From Sinobaca qinghaiensis (GTDB lineage Bacteria > Bacillota > Bacilli > Bacillales > Marinococcaceae): a DNA stretch of 64,000 nucleotides. The DNA lies in NCBI RefSeq assembly GCF_003610495.1, contig NZ_RAPK01000011.1, positions 124,001 through 188,000 of the forward strand, given 5' to 3'. The notes beneath the pieces are model-generated. The model did no database searches. It was not told the origin of the DNA and worked only from the letters and a program-made list of their open reading frames with translations. A program made the translations under genes and the position numbers. Positions 1 to 8,077 of the stretch are shown piece after piece (the stretch's first letter is position 1; each line of letters starts with the position of its first letter).

Positions 1-457
1 CCATTAAGTGAACCAGATAATCAGAAGGCAGCGTAAACCCGAGCTCGATAGGGGTGAACATATACATGCGATTAAAAATAGCAAAGCTGTAGTAGACAAT
101 CATCACCGACATAGTTACGAAAAAAAAAGTCAGGACGCTCACAATGATCAGTTTGACCAAAAGTATTTTTTTTCGGCTGATCGGATACATAAAGAGAAAT
201 GAAATCGTTTTGTTCTTAAACTCTTCAATAATTATCTGTGATAATAAAACGGAAGCATAGATGATAAAAGCTGCAATGACGAACAGTTCAATCAATATTC
301 GAATGTCTTCAGCGTTTGCTAAGAACTCAGCCGCTGCCTCTGGTTCGATACCGAGTACCATGAGCATGCCGATGATAGCTGCATTTATCAGTAAAAAACT
401 CAATGCTATACTTTTTATATTCATCCTTTTTAGTTCCAGCTTGATCAAATTAAACAT
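1..457 (-). CDS. ABC-2 type transporter permease, N-terminal part (runs off left edge)
   Basis: Reading the minus strand from 457 gives an uninterrupted frame to the window edge, about 152 residues. It starts MFNLIKLELKRMNIKSIALS and has three visible hydrophobic segments (about residues 14-32, 50-72 and 98-120), typical of the membrane subunit of small Bacillus export ABC systems. The ATG lies inside the end of the ATPase gene: the sequence ATGTTTAA holds both the permease start and the ATPase stop, so the two are translationally coupled. The C-terminal part is outside the window. The exported substrate cannot be told. With the ATPase and two-component system upstream it resembles bacitracin- or peptide-detoxification modules. 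That is inference from gene context. Confidence 0.8.
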   Translation of the reverse strand, partial: MFNLIKLELKRMNIKSIALSFLLINAAIIGMLMVLGIEPEAAAEFLANAEDIRILIELFVIAAFIIYASVLLSQIIIEEFKNKTISFLFMYPISRKKILLVKLIIVSVLTFFFVTMSVMIVYYSFAIFNRMYMFTPIELGFTLPSDYLVHLM

Positions 458-1376
458 TCGACTGCCCTCCTTCTATGAGCTGCAGAAAATAGTCCTCGAG
501 GGGCTGTTTTTTATGATGAATGGACTGGATTTCAACCTGGTTTTGATTCATTGACTGAATGATATCATTTTGTGAAATATAATCTTCGTAAATTTGAATA
601 ATGCCCTTATCTTCTTTCACAAGGAAGTTATGCAGTTTTAATTCATTTTCAAGTACGAAAGCAGCTTTTGGGTAGTCTTTAACACTCATTTCCAAATGAA
701 CGGTGTGGGTACTGCGTATCTCTTCCATAGATGCTTCTTTAATCAGCTTCCCTTTGCTGATAACACCGATCGTATCGGCAATTTGCTCAATCTCCGCCAA
801 ATTGTGGCTTGAGATCAGTAATGTGATGCCATACTGCCGGCTGAGCTTTATAAATAAGTCACGTATCTCATGCATTCCAACAGGATCCAGACCGTTCACC
901 GGTTCATCTAATATAAGAAACTCAGGTTTCGTAATAATAGCGCGTGCGATACCGAGCCGCTGCTTCATGCCAAGAGAAAAATCTTTAACAGATTTATTGT
1001 CTGCATTTACTAAATTCACCAATTTTAATGTCTCGGAGATGGCCTTTTTATCGTAATAACCCATATACTCGCAGTGAATCTCCAAATTTTTTCTGGCGGT
1101 AAGCTTTTCATAAAATATGGGGTATTCAATAATGCTCCCCATTCTCTTCAACTGTTCATAAAACGTATCTTTCACTTTCTCTTCAAATATTTCAATTTCT
1201 CCTCCAGAGGGCTTTACCAAATTAGTAATCATTTTCATAATAGTTGTTTTACCTGCACCATTAGGTCCCAGAAAACCATAAATTTCTCCGCGTCGTATGT
1301 TCATACTAACTTCAGATACTACTTCTTCGCCTCGATAAACCTTTGTCAGCTGGTGTGTTCTAAGAATATAAGCCAT
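450..1376 (-). CDS. ABC transporter ATP-binding protein (BcrA-like exporter ATPase)
   Basis: A 308-residue ATPase that would energise the permease encoded just downstream. Walker A GPNGAGKT lies at about 37-44, the ABC signature FSLGMKQR at 133-140, and Walker B FLILDEP at 153-159, followed by the D-loop GLDP and the H-loop SSHN. The start at 1376 is chosen because GAGAGGAGAA sits 8-10 nt ahead of it. A longer open frame to 1430 has no ribosome binding site. The C-terminal ~90 residues after the H-loop match the extension common in bacitracin-type (BcrA/BceA-like) ATPases. It lies downstream of a sensor kinase and response regulator on the same strand, which suggests inducible export of an antimicrobial compound. 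Substrate unknown. Confidence 0.9.
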   Translation of the reverse strand: MAYILRTHQLTKVYRGEEVVSEVSMNIRRGEIYGFLGPNGAGKTTIMKMITNLVKPSGGEIEIFEEKVKDTFYEQLKRMGSIIEYPIFYEKLTARKNLEIHCEYMGYYDKKAISETLKLVNLVNADNKSVKDFSLGMKQRLGIARAIITKPEFLILDEPVNGLDPVGMHEIRDLFIKLSRQYGITLLISSHNLAEIEQIADTIGVISKGKLIKEASMEEIRSTHTVHLEMSVKDYPKAAFVLENELKLHNFLVKEDKGIIQIYEDYISQNDIIQSMNQNQVEIQSIHHKKQPLEDYFLQLIEGGQSNV

Positions 1377-1457
1377 GCTGCATTCTCCTCTCTTACTTCC
1401 TAGACTCACTTTAGCAAAAGGTTCTGTCATTTTACTTACTTAATCCTTAAGGATTTC

Positions 1458-2393
1458 TTACGTTTTATATTTTTTGAATGTAATGGTAAAAACCGTTTTG
1501 TCAAAAGGCGAACTGAAAAAATCAATGCTCCCATTCATCCGTTCTACCAGCCTTTTAGCAATTGTCAGTCCAAGTCCGCTGCCTTTAGTGGAAGAATCTC
1601 TTGCGTCTTCCAAAGTGTATAGACGTTCGAAAATTTTATGCGCATCTTTTTCCTTAATTCCTCTGCCCTTATCCCAAACTTCAATCTTTACTTGATCAAC
1701 TTCTTGACACAGCGTCAGGCCCAGCACATTTCCATCTTTCCCATAGCGGATGGCATTGGATACTAAATTATCCAGAACACGTATAAGAGCTTCTCCATCG
1801 GCATCGATGAATACGGCTTCTTCCGGTATATCGATCATCACGTTAAAGCCGTTGACGGTTAATGTATCATAATAGCCAAGAATGGTTTTTCTGCAGATTT
1901 CGCCTGCATTAATTTTCTTCATTTTAATTGGCCAGTCATTTGATTCCAGCTTCGCCAAATCAAAAAAATGGCTAATCAGGTTACTTACTTCAACTACTTT
2001 TCTATTCACCTTTGCCAGCAGTTCCTCCTGCTCTTCACGCGTATATCTTTTGTCGTGCTGAATCGTCTCGATATACCCTAGAATAACAGTCAGTGGTGTT
2101 TTTAAATCATGAGAAACGTTGGACAGCATGCGGTTCATAGAGGTTCTCACCCGGATACCGTCAGCCATATACTCCTGATGATAATCAAGCAGCGAATTGA
2201 TTCTGTTTAGCAGCTCTTTCAATGACTTTTCATTGGTTATAACGCGAAGCCTTTCAGTCGACTGCTTCTCAATAATCTCGTCCAGCTTTCTTGAAACATA
2301 AGGAAGGTCTTCTGTTATCATCTTTTTAATCTTGTAGTATCGATAACTGACAAATAGCAGCAGTCCTAAAAGAATCCCGCTCAAATAGATCAT
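1458..2393 (-). CDS. Sensor histidine kinase
   Basis: A 311-residue kinase with a single N-terminal membrane segment (about 2-20), no extracellular sensor domain, a coiled linker, then HisKA and HATPase_c. The H-box SHDLKTPL places the phosphorylated His at about residue 95. The N-box DNLVSNAIRY, G1 DKGRGI, F-box IFERLY and G2 GSGLGL are all present, so it should be catalytically active. Its start overlaps the stop of the response regulator gene by ATGA. Kinases with almost no input domain often sense through a partner, such as the ABC transporter that follows here. The similarity to B. subtilis YbdK-type kinases is my impression only. Confidence 0.92.
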   Translation of the reverse strand: MIYLSGILLGLLLFVSYRYYKIKKMITEDLPYVSRKLDEIIEKQSTERLRVITNEKSLKELLNRINSLLDYHQEYMADGIRVRTSMNRMLSNVSHDLKTPLTVILGYIETIQHDKRYTREEQEELLAKVNRKVVEVSNLISHFFDLAKLESNDWPIKMKKINAGEICRKTILGYYDTLTVNGFNVMIDIPEEAVFIDADGEALIRVLDNLVSNAIRYGKDGNVLGLTLCQEVDQVKIEVWDKGRGIKEKDAHKIFERLYTLEDARDSSTKGSGLGLTIAKRLVERMNGSIDFFSSPFDKTVFTITFKKYKT

Positions 2394-3091
2394 TTTTCAA
2401 CCTCAATTTTGTAGCCGATACCCCAAATTGTTTTTATGTATTTTGGTGAAGAAGGATCTTCTTCAATTTTTTCTCTAAGTCGGCGAATATGCACATTAAT
2501 AACGTTGTCATCCCCGTAATAGACTTCTTTCCATACGCTTTCAAACAGCTGGCCTTTCGTAAAAACCTGATTTGGATTGGTGGCAAGCAATTTTAAAATC
2601 TGAAATTCCTTAGCCGTCAAATTTAACTCTCTGCCTTCTCTTTTAACTGAAAAGTAAGAAAGATTTATTTCTAAACCGCCTATTTGTACCTTTTGCTCTG
2701 AATGATTCAAAGCTGTGTGACTATACTGCTGGGACCGTCGTAACGCTGCCCTTACCCTGGCTGTCATTTCAATTAAGGAGAAAGGTTTGGCAATATAATC
2801 ATCTGCCCCAAATCCAAGCCCCAGTGCCTTATCCAAATCGCTGCCTTTGGCAGACATGATCAAAATGGGCAGCATGCTTTCTTTTCGAATCGTCTGAAGT
2901 ATATCCAGTCCATTTGCAGTGGGGAGCATTAAATCCAAAATGACTAAATCGTATGTTCCTTTTGAAAAAAGACGCAGGGCTTCATTACCATCAAAGGCTG
3001 AGGTCATCTTATATCCTTCTTTTTGCATATGATTTAATACCATTTCATGAATTTCCTGGTCATCCTCTATAAGTAGAATAGAGTCGTTCAT
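2390..3091 (-). CDS. OmpR/PhoB-family response regulator
   Basis: A 233-residue DNA-binding response regulator. The receiver domain (about 1-115) has the acidic pair EDD near residue 9, the phospho-acceptor Asp in VILDLMLP (about residue 53) and the conserved Lys in YIAKPFS. A C-terminal winged helix follows (about 135-230) with the typical VHIRRLREKIE recognition helix and a terminal WGIGYK. The third of three closely spaced ATGs (3091) has the best spacing from GAGAGAAG. The two earlier ones (3100, 3097) are too close. It is first in a four-gene operon with the kinase, the ATPase and the permease, and probably activates that operon. Confidence 0.92.
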   Translation of the reverse strand: MNDSILLIEDDQEIHEMVLNHMQKEGYKMTSAFDGNEALRLFSKGTYDLVILDLMLPTANGLDILQTIRKESMLPILIMSAKGSDLDKALGLGFGADDYIAKPFSLIEMTARVRAALRRSQQYSHTALNHSEQKVQIGGLEINLSYFSVKREGRELNLTAKEFQILKLLATNPNQVFTKGQLFESVWKEVYYGDDNVINVHIRRLREKIEEDPSSPKYIKTIWGIGYKIEVEK

Positions 3092-3436
3092 TATCATCAC
3101 TTCTCTCTTTTTAACGTATTACTACCACGTATCTATATAAATTCATATTATATGATAGCCGGCTAAAAAGAAACTTAACCCATATCTGGTAAATGATATA
3201 CTTTATTCACTGATGATTCTTTTAAGTACAGCGTTAATGAGCCTGTCATAGGGCTTAAATGAGTCATTATATTCTAAAAATATGTTCAAGGAGTGTCACT
3301 TTAAGTGCTATATTGCACGCGTTTTGTAACATAGATGATAGATTCTGTTAACTATACAATGTAATAATAAACTACCGGTAATCAAATTCGGATCATAGAA
3401 ATAAGTAAGCCAAGATGCCTTATTTTTGTATAGAGT

Positions 3437-3477
3437 CTAAAAAACCAGTGATCTTGTAAAAGAGCACTAGTTTTTAG
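3437..3477. terminator. Terminator-like hairpin
   Basis: CTAAAAAACCAGTG and CACTAGTTTTTAG form a stem with a 14-nt loop and A/T-rich flanks on both sides. It sits alone in the 3102-3627 intergenic stretch, in which I see no other gene or element. Confidence 0.5.
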
Positions 3478-3627
3478 AAATATAATTTTTACTTAAAGTG
3501 GTAACGCCAAAAGAGTAAAAAGTCACCGATGACCATACGTAAATAATTAGAAACGTTTATAATTATCATAAGAGAACGCTGTCTAATTGATAAAGGAACG
3601 CATTAAAGATGTGGAGGCGATGATGAA

Positions 3628-3801
3628 ATGAAAAGTTCTGTCATGAGTGCTGAGAGGTTGACACTAATAGGAATGAATAGGGACGATGTCCAAAATTTAA
3701 TGAAAAAATTCTCCGACCCAGTGGCGATGCAGTATTACGCATCCAAAAAAGCTGCTGAACGAATTAGTATGACTGTTGAAAAGACCGTTCAACAATGTTG
3801 A
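3628..3801 (+). pseudogene. GNAT acetyltransferase, N-terminal fragment
   Basis: A 57-residue frame whose start looks like the beginning of a RimJ/RimL-type acetyltransferase: SAERLTLIGMNRDDV, then FSDPVAMQYYASKK, the usual beta1 and first-helix motifs. It stops where the catalytic acetyl-CoA-binding part should begin. A ribosome binding site (GTGGAGG) is present, so a short peptide may still be made. The last 7 nt overlap the start of the DUF3021 gene (ATGTTGA). It appears to be a decayed GNAT gene, the head of which became joined to the membrane protein gene by deletion. Confidence 0.65.
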
Positions 3802-4157
3802 TTACGCAAGCACTTTTAAGAGGGGGCATACCACTTATTATTTTGGGAGGTATTGCTTTTTTATTATATTTCCAAGGCGAGTATGGTGATGCTAAAGGAA
3901 CATTTGTGGCCAGTCTAATAGCTTTTTTTGTGGGTGCAGCTACTGTTATTTATGACATTGATCATTGGAGTTTTACTAAGCAAAGTGGTGTTCATTTTTT
4001 AATCATGTTAATAACAGTTTATCCGATTCTATTGTTGAGTGGCTGGTTTACAATTACTTCTATATTGGATGCATTTATAATTTTCCTCCTTTTTGTTTCA
4101 GTTGGTGTAGTTATATGGATGGTGATGTGTATACTAGCTAAAATATTCTCTTGGTAA
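3795..4157 (+). CDS. DUF3021-family membrane protein
   Basis: A 120-residue integral membrane protein with four hydrophobic segments (about 10-27, 35-55, 66-90, 92-115). The start MLITQALLRGGIPL and overall layout fit the DUF3021 family, whose members usually lie beside a LytTR-type transcription regulator that they may control. No LytTR gene is adjacent here. The upstream frame is a GNAT remnant instead, so the usual partner has been lost or replaced. Its ATG overlaps the stop of that remnant, which suggests translational coupling. Function unknown. Confidence 0.65.
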   Translation: MLITQALLRGGIPLIILGGIAFLLYFQGEYGDAKGTFVASLIAFFVGAATVIYDIDHWSFTKQSGVHFLIMLITVYPILLLSGWFTITSILDAFIIFLLFVSVGVVIWMVMCILAKIFSW

Positions 4158-4410
4158 ATATTCAAGAGATATTCGGTTAACGAAGTACTATTGTTAAAGG
4201 TTACAACAGCTATAAAATGATCGAACTTTTTTATAAGGCTCTGTTAAAAGCTAGTGTTGATATTTATAGAAAAGACGGAAGTTTCGTTTGATTTTATTGT
4301 CTTATTGAACTAACGCTCTCCGTTACTTCAATAACGAGATTCAAAATTCATTAAAACATTTTCGACAATTCCTTTTTGTATGCCTTCTTCTTATTCATAG
4401 AGGTCAGTAG

Positions 4411-4602
4411 TTAATCATTGATAAATAGGTCATCGACAGTAGTACATAAAATAGAAGCCAAATTAAAAGCTAATTGTGATGCAGGGTCATATTTGTTGTT
4501 TTCTATCGCGTTTATTGATTGTATTGATACTTCACATTGTTTCGCAATTTCATCCTGAGACAACTTTTTTGCTTCTCTGAGTTCGCGGATACGATTTTTC
4601 AT
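4411..4602 (-). CDS. Small XRE-family (Cro/CI) transcriptional regulator
   Basis: A 63-residue protein that is almost entirely one helix-turn-helix: MKNRIRELREAKKLSQDEIA, then VSIQSINAIENNKY as recognition helix, and a C-terminal VDDLF. This is the short YozG-like group, often encoded next to a small membrane protein (DUF2975 or similar). The nearby DUF3021 gene is on the opposite strand and converges with it. No strong ribosome binding site is visible (only a weak GAG about 14 nt upstream), so expression may be low. Confidence 0.8.
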   Translation of the reverse strand: MKNRIRELREAKKLSQDEIAKQCEVSIQSINAIENNKYDPASQLAFNLASILCTTVDDLFIND

Positions 4603-4781
4603 TACTATGCACTCTATTTCTTTTTAAAATATAGCAGGGTAATGAGATTGATTATGGAAATATATACTATAAAAGAAAAAGGCTGTATACCTCCGTAATA
4701 CCATCAATCCAACGATTAATATAAATAGAGTTTCCCAGTGGAAATAATAATGCAAATGAGAACGGTACTATTTATAAATGA

Positions 4782-4826
4782 TAAAGAATCCAGTAATCTT
4801 AGAATAAGAAGTTGCTGGGTTCTTTA
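4782..4826. terminator. Hairpin terminator
   Basis: TAAAGAATCCAGTAA pairs with TTGCTGGGTTCTTTA around a 15-nt loop, giving a bidirectional-looking terminator between the XRE region and the GNAT gene. Confidence 0.55.
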
Positions 4827-4895
4827 ATCATTTACGCAAAATAAAGCTCGAAATTGATGCAAGTTAACTCTTGAAGTGACAAAGGAGTTCTATAA

Positions 4896-5453
4896 ATGCT
4901 GCAATTAAATGGAACATTAATAACACTATCAGAACCAACAGAATCGGATATTAAAGCGCTGTATTTTTGGAAATACGAAGAGCAGAAACAAGAAGCTAAA
5001 AAGTGGAACGCTCCCTATATTCAAGAAAAGATGTTAACAGAACAGGAATATTTCAATACCTGGTATCATCCTCATCACATCATCGATTCCGTTCCCCATT
5101 CTCTCGTTATTAAAGTGAATAATATTCCTATAGGCTATGTCGGTTCTTATTGGGTTGATAAAGCTACCCAGTGGCTGGAAATTGGGATTGTCATTTATGA
5201 TTCCAGCTATTGGAATGGTGGTTTCGGCAGTGAAGCCTTTTATTTATGGATCGGATACTTATTTAAAGAAACCCGCCTCCATCGATTAGGCATTTCCACC
5301 TGGTCCGGGAACAAAAGAATGATACAAGCAGCAAAAAAATCCGGAATGGTTGAAGAAGCAAGGATCCGCCAGGCTCGAATAGTAAACAACGAATATTTTG
5401 ATGCAGTAAAGATGGGAATATTAAAAAGCGAATGGGAGACTTTTCACAACTGA
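4896..5453 (+). CDS. GNAT-family N-acetyltransferase (RimJ/RimL type)
   Basis: A 185-residue acetyltransferase. Beta-strand motif MLQLNGTLITLSEPTESD opens the protein. A central IGYVGSYWVD and LEIGIVIYDSSYWNGGFGSEA form the acetyl-CoA binding region, where the WNGGFGSEA loop replaces the classic Q/RxxGxG/A, and RLGISTWSGNKRMIQAAKKSGM is the usual C-terminal helix. A good AAAGGAG lies 10 nt before ATG. The substrate is unknown. Members acetylate protein N-termini, amino acids or drugs. It is followed 45 nt later by a second GNAT gene on the same strand, so the two are probably co-transcribed. Confidence 0.88.
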   Translation: MLQLNGTLITLSEPTESDIKALYFWKYEEQKQEAKKWNAPYIQEKMLTEQEYFNTWYHPHHIIDSVPHSLVIKVNNIPIGYVGSYWVDKATQWLEIGIVIYDSSYWNGGFGSEAFYLWIGYLFKETRLHRLGISTWSGNKRMIQAAKKSGMVEEARIRQARIVNNEYFDAVKMGILKSEWETFHN

Positions 5454-5498
5454 AATAATATTATGAGGAAAAGATATGTATACGATAGGAGGATATGT

Positions 5499-6059
5499 AT
5501 GACAATAGAGGATATGTTAAAAGAAATTCCGGTTTTGGAAACCGACCGGCTTTTATTAAGAAAAATAATATTAACTGATGTCGATGATATCTTTGAATTT
5601 TCTTCCGATCCGGAAGTCGCTTATCATATGACATGGGAAGCAAATAGATCAAGACAGGAAACATTAACCAACTTTTTAAAACCAGTAATAAAAGGCTACG
5701 ATTCAGGCTCAAGCGCGGAATGGGCTGTTGTACATAAGGAGAGCGGGAAAGTTATTGGTACGTGCTCACTAATTGATTGGTCGAATGAACATCATAAGGC
5801 AGAAATTGCCTATGTACTAAATAGACAATACTGGGGCTCTGGATTTACTACGGAAGCAGGTAATGAGGTAATTAAATATGGATTCAATACTCTCCAGCTA
5901 AATCGTATGGAGGGCCGTTGTGATATTGATAACCCTGGTTCTGAGAAAGTGATGTTAAAGCTTGGTATGCAATATGAAGGGCTTCTGAGAAAAAATGAAT
6001 TTATAAAGGGAACCTTTCGGGATACTAAAATATTCTCCCTACTAAATGATGACTTTTAA
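5499..6059 (+). CDS. GNAT-family N-acetyltransferase (RimJ/RimL type)
   Basis: A 186-residue acetyltransferase with the signature start VLETDRLLLRKI, then FSSDPEVAYHMTWE, AEIAYVLNRQYWGSGFTTEA as acetyl-CoA loop, and NRMEGRCDIDNPGSEKVMLKLGM at the end. This is the standard layout of RimJ/RimL-like enzymes of similar length. The start at 5499 is chosen over 5463 because AGGAGG lies 6 nt ahead of it. It is the second of two adjacent GNAT genes. They are not close copies of each other. Substrate unknown. Confidence 0.9.
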   Translation: MTIEDMLKEIPVLETDRLLLRKIILTDVDDIFEFSSDPEVAYHMTWEANRSRQETLTNFLKPVIKGYDSGSSAEWAVVHKESGKVIGTCSLIDWSNEHHKAEIAYVLNRQYWGSGFTTEAGNEVIKYGFNTLQLNRMEGRCDIDNPGSEKVMLKLGMQYEGLLRKNEFIKGTFRDTKIFSLLNDDF

Positions 6060-6103
6060 GGCAACACATTACTTTTAATCTGAAAATATCGGGGAGAATA
6101 ACA

Positions 6104-6134
6104 TAAAAAAACCACCTCTAGGGTGGCCTTTTTC
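6104..6134. terminator. Bidirectional terminator between convergent genes
   Basis: CCACC-TCTAG-GGTGG stem with A-run upstream and T-run downstream, placed between the plus-strand GNAT gene and the minus-strand DUF3892 gene. Confidence 0.8.
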
Positions 6135-6144
6135 TAGTGCTTGA

Positions 6145-6411
6145 TTAGTAACGTTCCAATTCTAATAAATTATTCCCTGTCTCATCATCGGGGCTGGTTC
6201 TTATATGCTTTCCAGAATCTCCTGAATTTTTTACGGAAACAATATCTGCTTTTTTATTTTCCAATGTATAGTAAAAGCTTTGCGCATTTCCATCAATTTC
6301 TCTAACTACCTGGGAAACAGATTTTGTAGAGCCTCCCGCAAGTTTTACTTCATTAATACCGGCTTCGCCCTGATTTTCATCCTCAAGGTGTACTGCAATT
6401 ACTTCTGTCAT
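6145..6411 (-). CDS. DUF3892 domain protein
   Basis: An 88-residue soluble protein with the DUF3892 pattern: EVIAVHLEDENQGEAGINEV, then VSQVVREIDGNAQSFYYTLENKKADI, ending in IRTSPDDETGNNLLEL. Members are short proteins common in Bacilli, of unknown function, and predicted to fold as a single small beta-rich domain. TAGGAGG lies close to the ATG. A sigma-B-like promoter lies 37 nt upstream, which would make it a stress gene. It forms its own unit with a terminator on each side. Confidence 0.8.
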   Translation of the reverse strand: MTEVIAVHLEDENQGEAGINEVKLAGGSTKSVSQVVREIDGNAQSFYYTLENKKADIVSVKNSGDSGKHIRTSPDDETGNNLLELERY

Positions 6412-6447
6412 ACATATTACCTCCTAATTTGGTGACGCTCGGAAACT

Positions 6448-6473
6448 TTACCCTGAAAATAAAAAAATATAAC
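6448..6473 (-). promoter_or_regulatory. Candidate sigma-B promoter of the DUF3892 gene
   Basis: On the minus strand GTTATA, 14 nt, GGGTAA. This compares well with the general-stress consensus GTTTAA-N14-GGGTAT and is placed 37 nt before the start codon. Motif match only. Confidence 0.4.
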
Positions 6474-6559
6474 GTATTTTCCTATTTTTAGTTTGAAAAA
6501 ATCTCAAAAAAATACAAATAGAACAAGAGAATCGACCTTATGTAACACTCGTTCATGTG

Positions 6560-6598
6560 AAAAGGCTCCAAGAATAACATATTCTCAGAGCCTTCTTT
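6560..6598 (-). terminator. Terminator after the DUF1508-like gene
   Basis: AAGGCTC / GAGCCTT with an inner AGAATA / TATTCT stem. It lies immediately downstream of the minus-strand gene ending at 6606. Confidence 0.6.
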
Positions 6599-6605
6599 GT
6601 GCCTT

Positions 6606-6785
6606 TTATAATGTCAGGTCATCTACCCTTGCCTCACCAGCATACTGCTTCACAGCATCAATACCATGTTGACAGCTCTGCTTCGTTGTATACCGCTCAC
6701 TTACTGCAACAACTTCTCCATTAGGCGCTTTTAGTACAAAATAGAACTGTACATCTTTGCTTTCTTTGATTTCAAATTTACTCAT
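6606..6785 (-). CDS. YegP/DUF1508-like single-repeat protein
   Basis: A 59-residue protein, MSKFEIKESKDVQFYFVLKA, then NGEVVAVSERYTTKQSCQHGIDAVKQYA. This is one copy of the DUF1508 beta-beta-alpha repeat (F.L.A.NG..I..SE.Y.....C..GI..V), which occurs as one or two copies in YegP-like proteins. Those have no established biochemical role. The start at 6785 is chosen over 6830 because it gives the family N-terminus and follows AAGGGCGG. It is 16 nt downstream of the next minus-strand gene, so probably in one operon with it. Confidence 0.8.
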   Translation of the reverse strand: MSKFEIKESKDVQFYFVLKAPNGEVVAVSERYTTKQSCQHGIDAVKQYAGEARVDDLTL

Positions 6786-6801
6786 TTGAAGCCGCCCTTC
6801 T

Positions 6802-7107
6802 TTATATAAATTTAATAGAAATCCGTTCAAGACTTTCTTTCATGTCTTCCGGCACATTTTTCTCAAAACGGGGATGAATGACAAAGTAATCATTACGCCA
6901 GATATCCGTAATGTTCCAGGTGTGCAGCACGTTCCCGTTCATGTCTTTTATATAGAAGATCATTTGATCCTGTTTGTGAACCTTCCCGTACCTTTTTTTC
7001 CAGCCATTATACGGGAAAAAGAATCCATAAATATGATCAGCAGTCTGCTTTTCCCCATGCGTTTGTTCTAAACTAATGTTCAACGTTAGTCTTTCACTAG
7101 TTTTCAT
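6802..7107 (-). CDS. Hypothetical protein
   Basis: A 101-residue protein rich in aromatic and charged residues (YGFFFPYNGWKKRYGKVHKQ, FYIKDMNGNVLHTWNITDIW). I do not recognise the family. There is no signal peptide or membrane segment. Alternating hydrophobic pattern in the second half suggests a small beta-sheet domain. The frame starts with GTG-ATG, and the ATG at 7107 is used, with GGAGAAATT upstream. It lies between two other small unknown genes on the same strand with short gaps, so an operon is likely. Confidence 0.6.
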   Translation of the reverse strand: MKTSERLTLNISLEQTHGEKQTADHIYGFFFPYNGWKKRYGKVHKQDQMIFYIKDMNGNVLHTWNITDIWRNDYFVIHPRFEKNVPEDMKESLERISIKFI

Positions 7108-7126
7108 CACGACAATTTCTCCTTTT

Positions 7127-7462
7127 TTAATTAGTATAGTGTTTTTTCTGACTCAGACGGCCCTTTGCAACAAAAAATGCTCGATCATCGGTTTCTTTTC
7201 TGCGTATTTTTTGTAGAACAACCGTATATCTTATTCCTTCTATCACGAGCTCATATGGGGAATTTGTTTCAAGGGCATCTTGAATCGCAAACACTACCTT
7301 ACCAATAGGACTTCCCCCGGCTTCTCGTTCATTTAAAGCACTCTTCATTGCTTTGTTTTTTCTTCTTTTAGAAATAAGAGGATATTTAAAATGCATCAAA
7401 ATGACACCGCACGTCACGACCCCGTTTTCCAAAAATAAGGCTGAACTGGGCTTAACAGCCAT
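7127..7462 (-). CDS. Hypothetical protein
   Basis: A 111-residue basic protein. The first third (VKPSSALFLENGVVTCGVILMHFKYPL) is hydrophobic, the second third is positively charged (SKRRKNKAMKSALNE), and the C-terminal part (YELVIEGIRYTVVLQKIRRKE) looks like two beta strands. Family not recognised. AAGAAAGGGGGAG lies 5 nt before the ATG at 7462, and this strong site fixes the start inside a longer open frame. It is upstream of the 6802 gene with a 19-nt gap. Confidence 0.6.
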   Translation of the reverse strand: MAVKPSSALFLENGVVTCGVILMHFKYPLISKRRKNKAMKSALNEREAGGSPIGKVVFAIQDALETNSPYELVIEGIRYTVVLQKIRRKETDDRAFFVAKGRLSQKKHYTN

Positions 7463-7565
7463 GTGTTCTCCCCCTTTCTTTTTAAAAGTCATGCCAGCAT
7501 ATTTTAGAATGAAAAAAACAAATGAACCAGGTGTTCCTTATCGATATAGGCACAAATGCTATAGT

Positions 7566-7649
7566 TCAATTCATAAGGATGAAAGTGCCAAGCCCTATAG
7601 CAATAAGGATAATAAATGCAATAACCATATACGTCGTTAAGCTGTTCAT
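7566..7649 (-). CDS. Small single-span membrane protein (27 aa)
   Basis: MNSLTTYMVIAFIILIAIGL followed by GTFILMN: one transmembrane helix and almost nothing else. AGAGGGAG precedes the ATG at the right distance and the gene begins 16 nt after the stop of the 7666 gene. The longer overlapping frame (to 7820) is antisense-like and out of frame with this reading. Likely one of the many membrane-embedded small proteins of Bacilli. Role unknown. Confidence 0.55.
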   Translation of the reverse strand: MNSLTTYMVIAFIILIAIGLGTFILMN

Positions 7650-7665
7650 GCTGCTCCCTCTCTTC

Positions 7666-7926
7666 CTATCGAGGAACGATATCTGATTCTTTTGTTTTAA
7701 TAAGCAAATGAAGTCGTTCTTCCAAGACTGGCAAAAAGGACACTTTCGTAATAATCCATTCCCGGGGGTGATAGGGAGCAATGGCCTGATAAAGTTCCTC
7801 CTCCGTAATAAAACAAACAAGCTGGTATCCCTGTTCCCTCCAAGGCTTGAGATCAGTTAAAGTACCAACGATAATTTCCTGGTTCTGTCTACGGCAAAGA
7901 TAAGCTACCAAAGGGATATTGTTCAT
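7666..7926 (-). CDS. Hypothetical protein, paralogue of the 8557 gene
   Basis: An 86-residue soluble protein: NNIPLVAYLCRRQNQEIIVG, then ITEEELYQAIAPYHPREWII and LEERLHLLIKTKES. Strand-helix-strand-helix order is suggested. It aligns by eye with the protein encoded at 8557-8835 (IIVGT / VFVGT, REWIITKVSF / QEIIITFISY, LPVLEERLHLLIKT / ALQLEWEKDVRILEKT), so the two are probably distant paralogues. AAAGGAAG precedes the ATG. Function unknown. The upstream 150 bp contain a GC-rich segment (7980-8015) ahead of the gene but not the leader seen at its two neighbours. Confidence 0.65.
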   Translation of the reverse strand: MNNIPLVAYLCRRQNQEIIVGTLTDLKPWREQGYQLVCFITEEELYQAIAPYHPREWIITKVSFLPVLEERLHLLIKTKESDIVPR

Positions 7927-8077
7927 AGAAAACTTCCTTTCTAATCTTACAGACTACTTTCATATCTGAAATTATTAGGCTATCCGGAGCCATGGACTCT
8001 ACCGGCTTTTATATTTTACGAAATATTCTAATTCAATCTGAATGTAAATAAGATGTTTTTGTCCGTTGCCCGAAAGG

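Noticed and set aside
8-202. Plus-strand 64-residue frame at the left edge
   Set aside because: Antisense to the ABC permease reading frame.
7566-7820. Minus-strand 84-residue frame overlapping the 7666 gene
   Set aside because: Its N-terminal part is an alternative-frame shadow of the 7666 gene. Only the last 27 codons, with their own site at 7649, are accepted.
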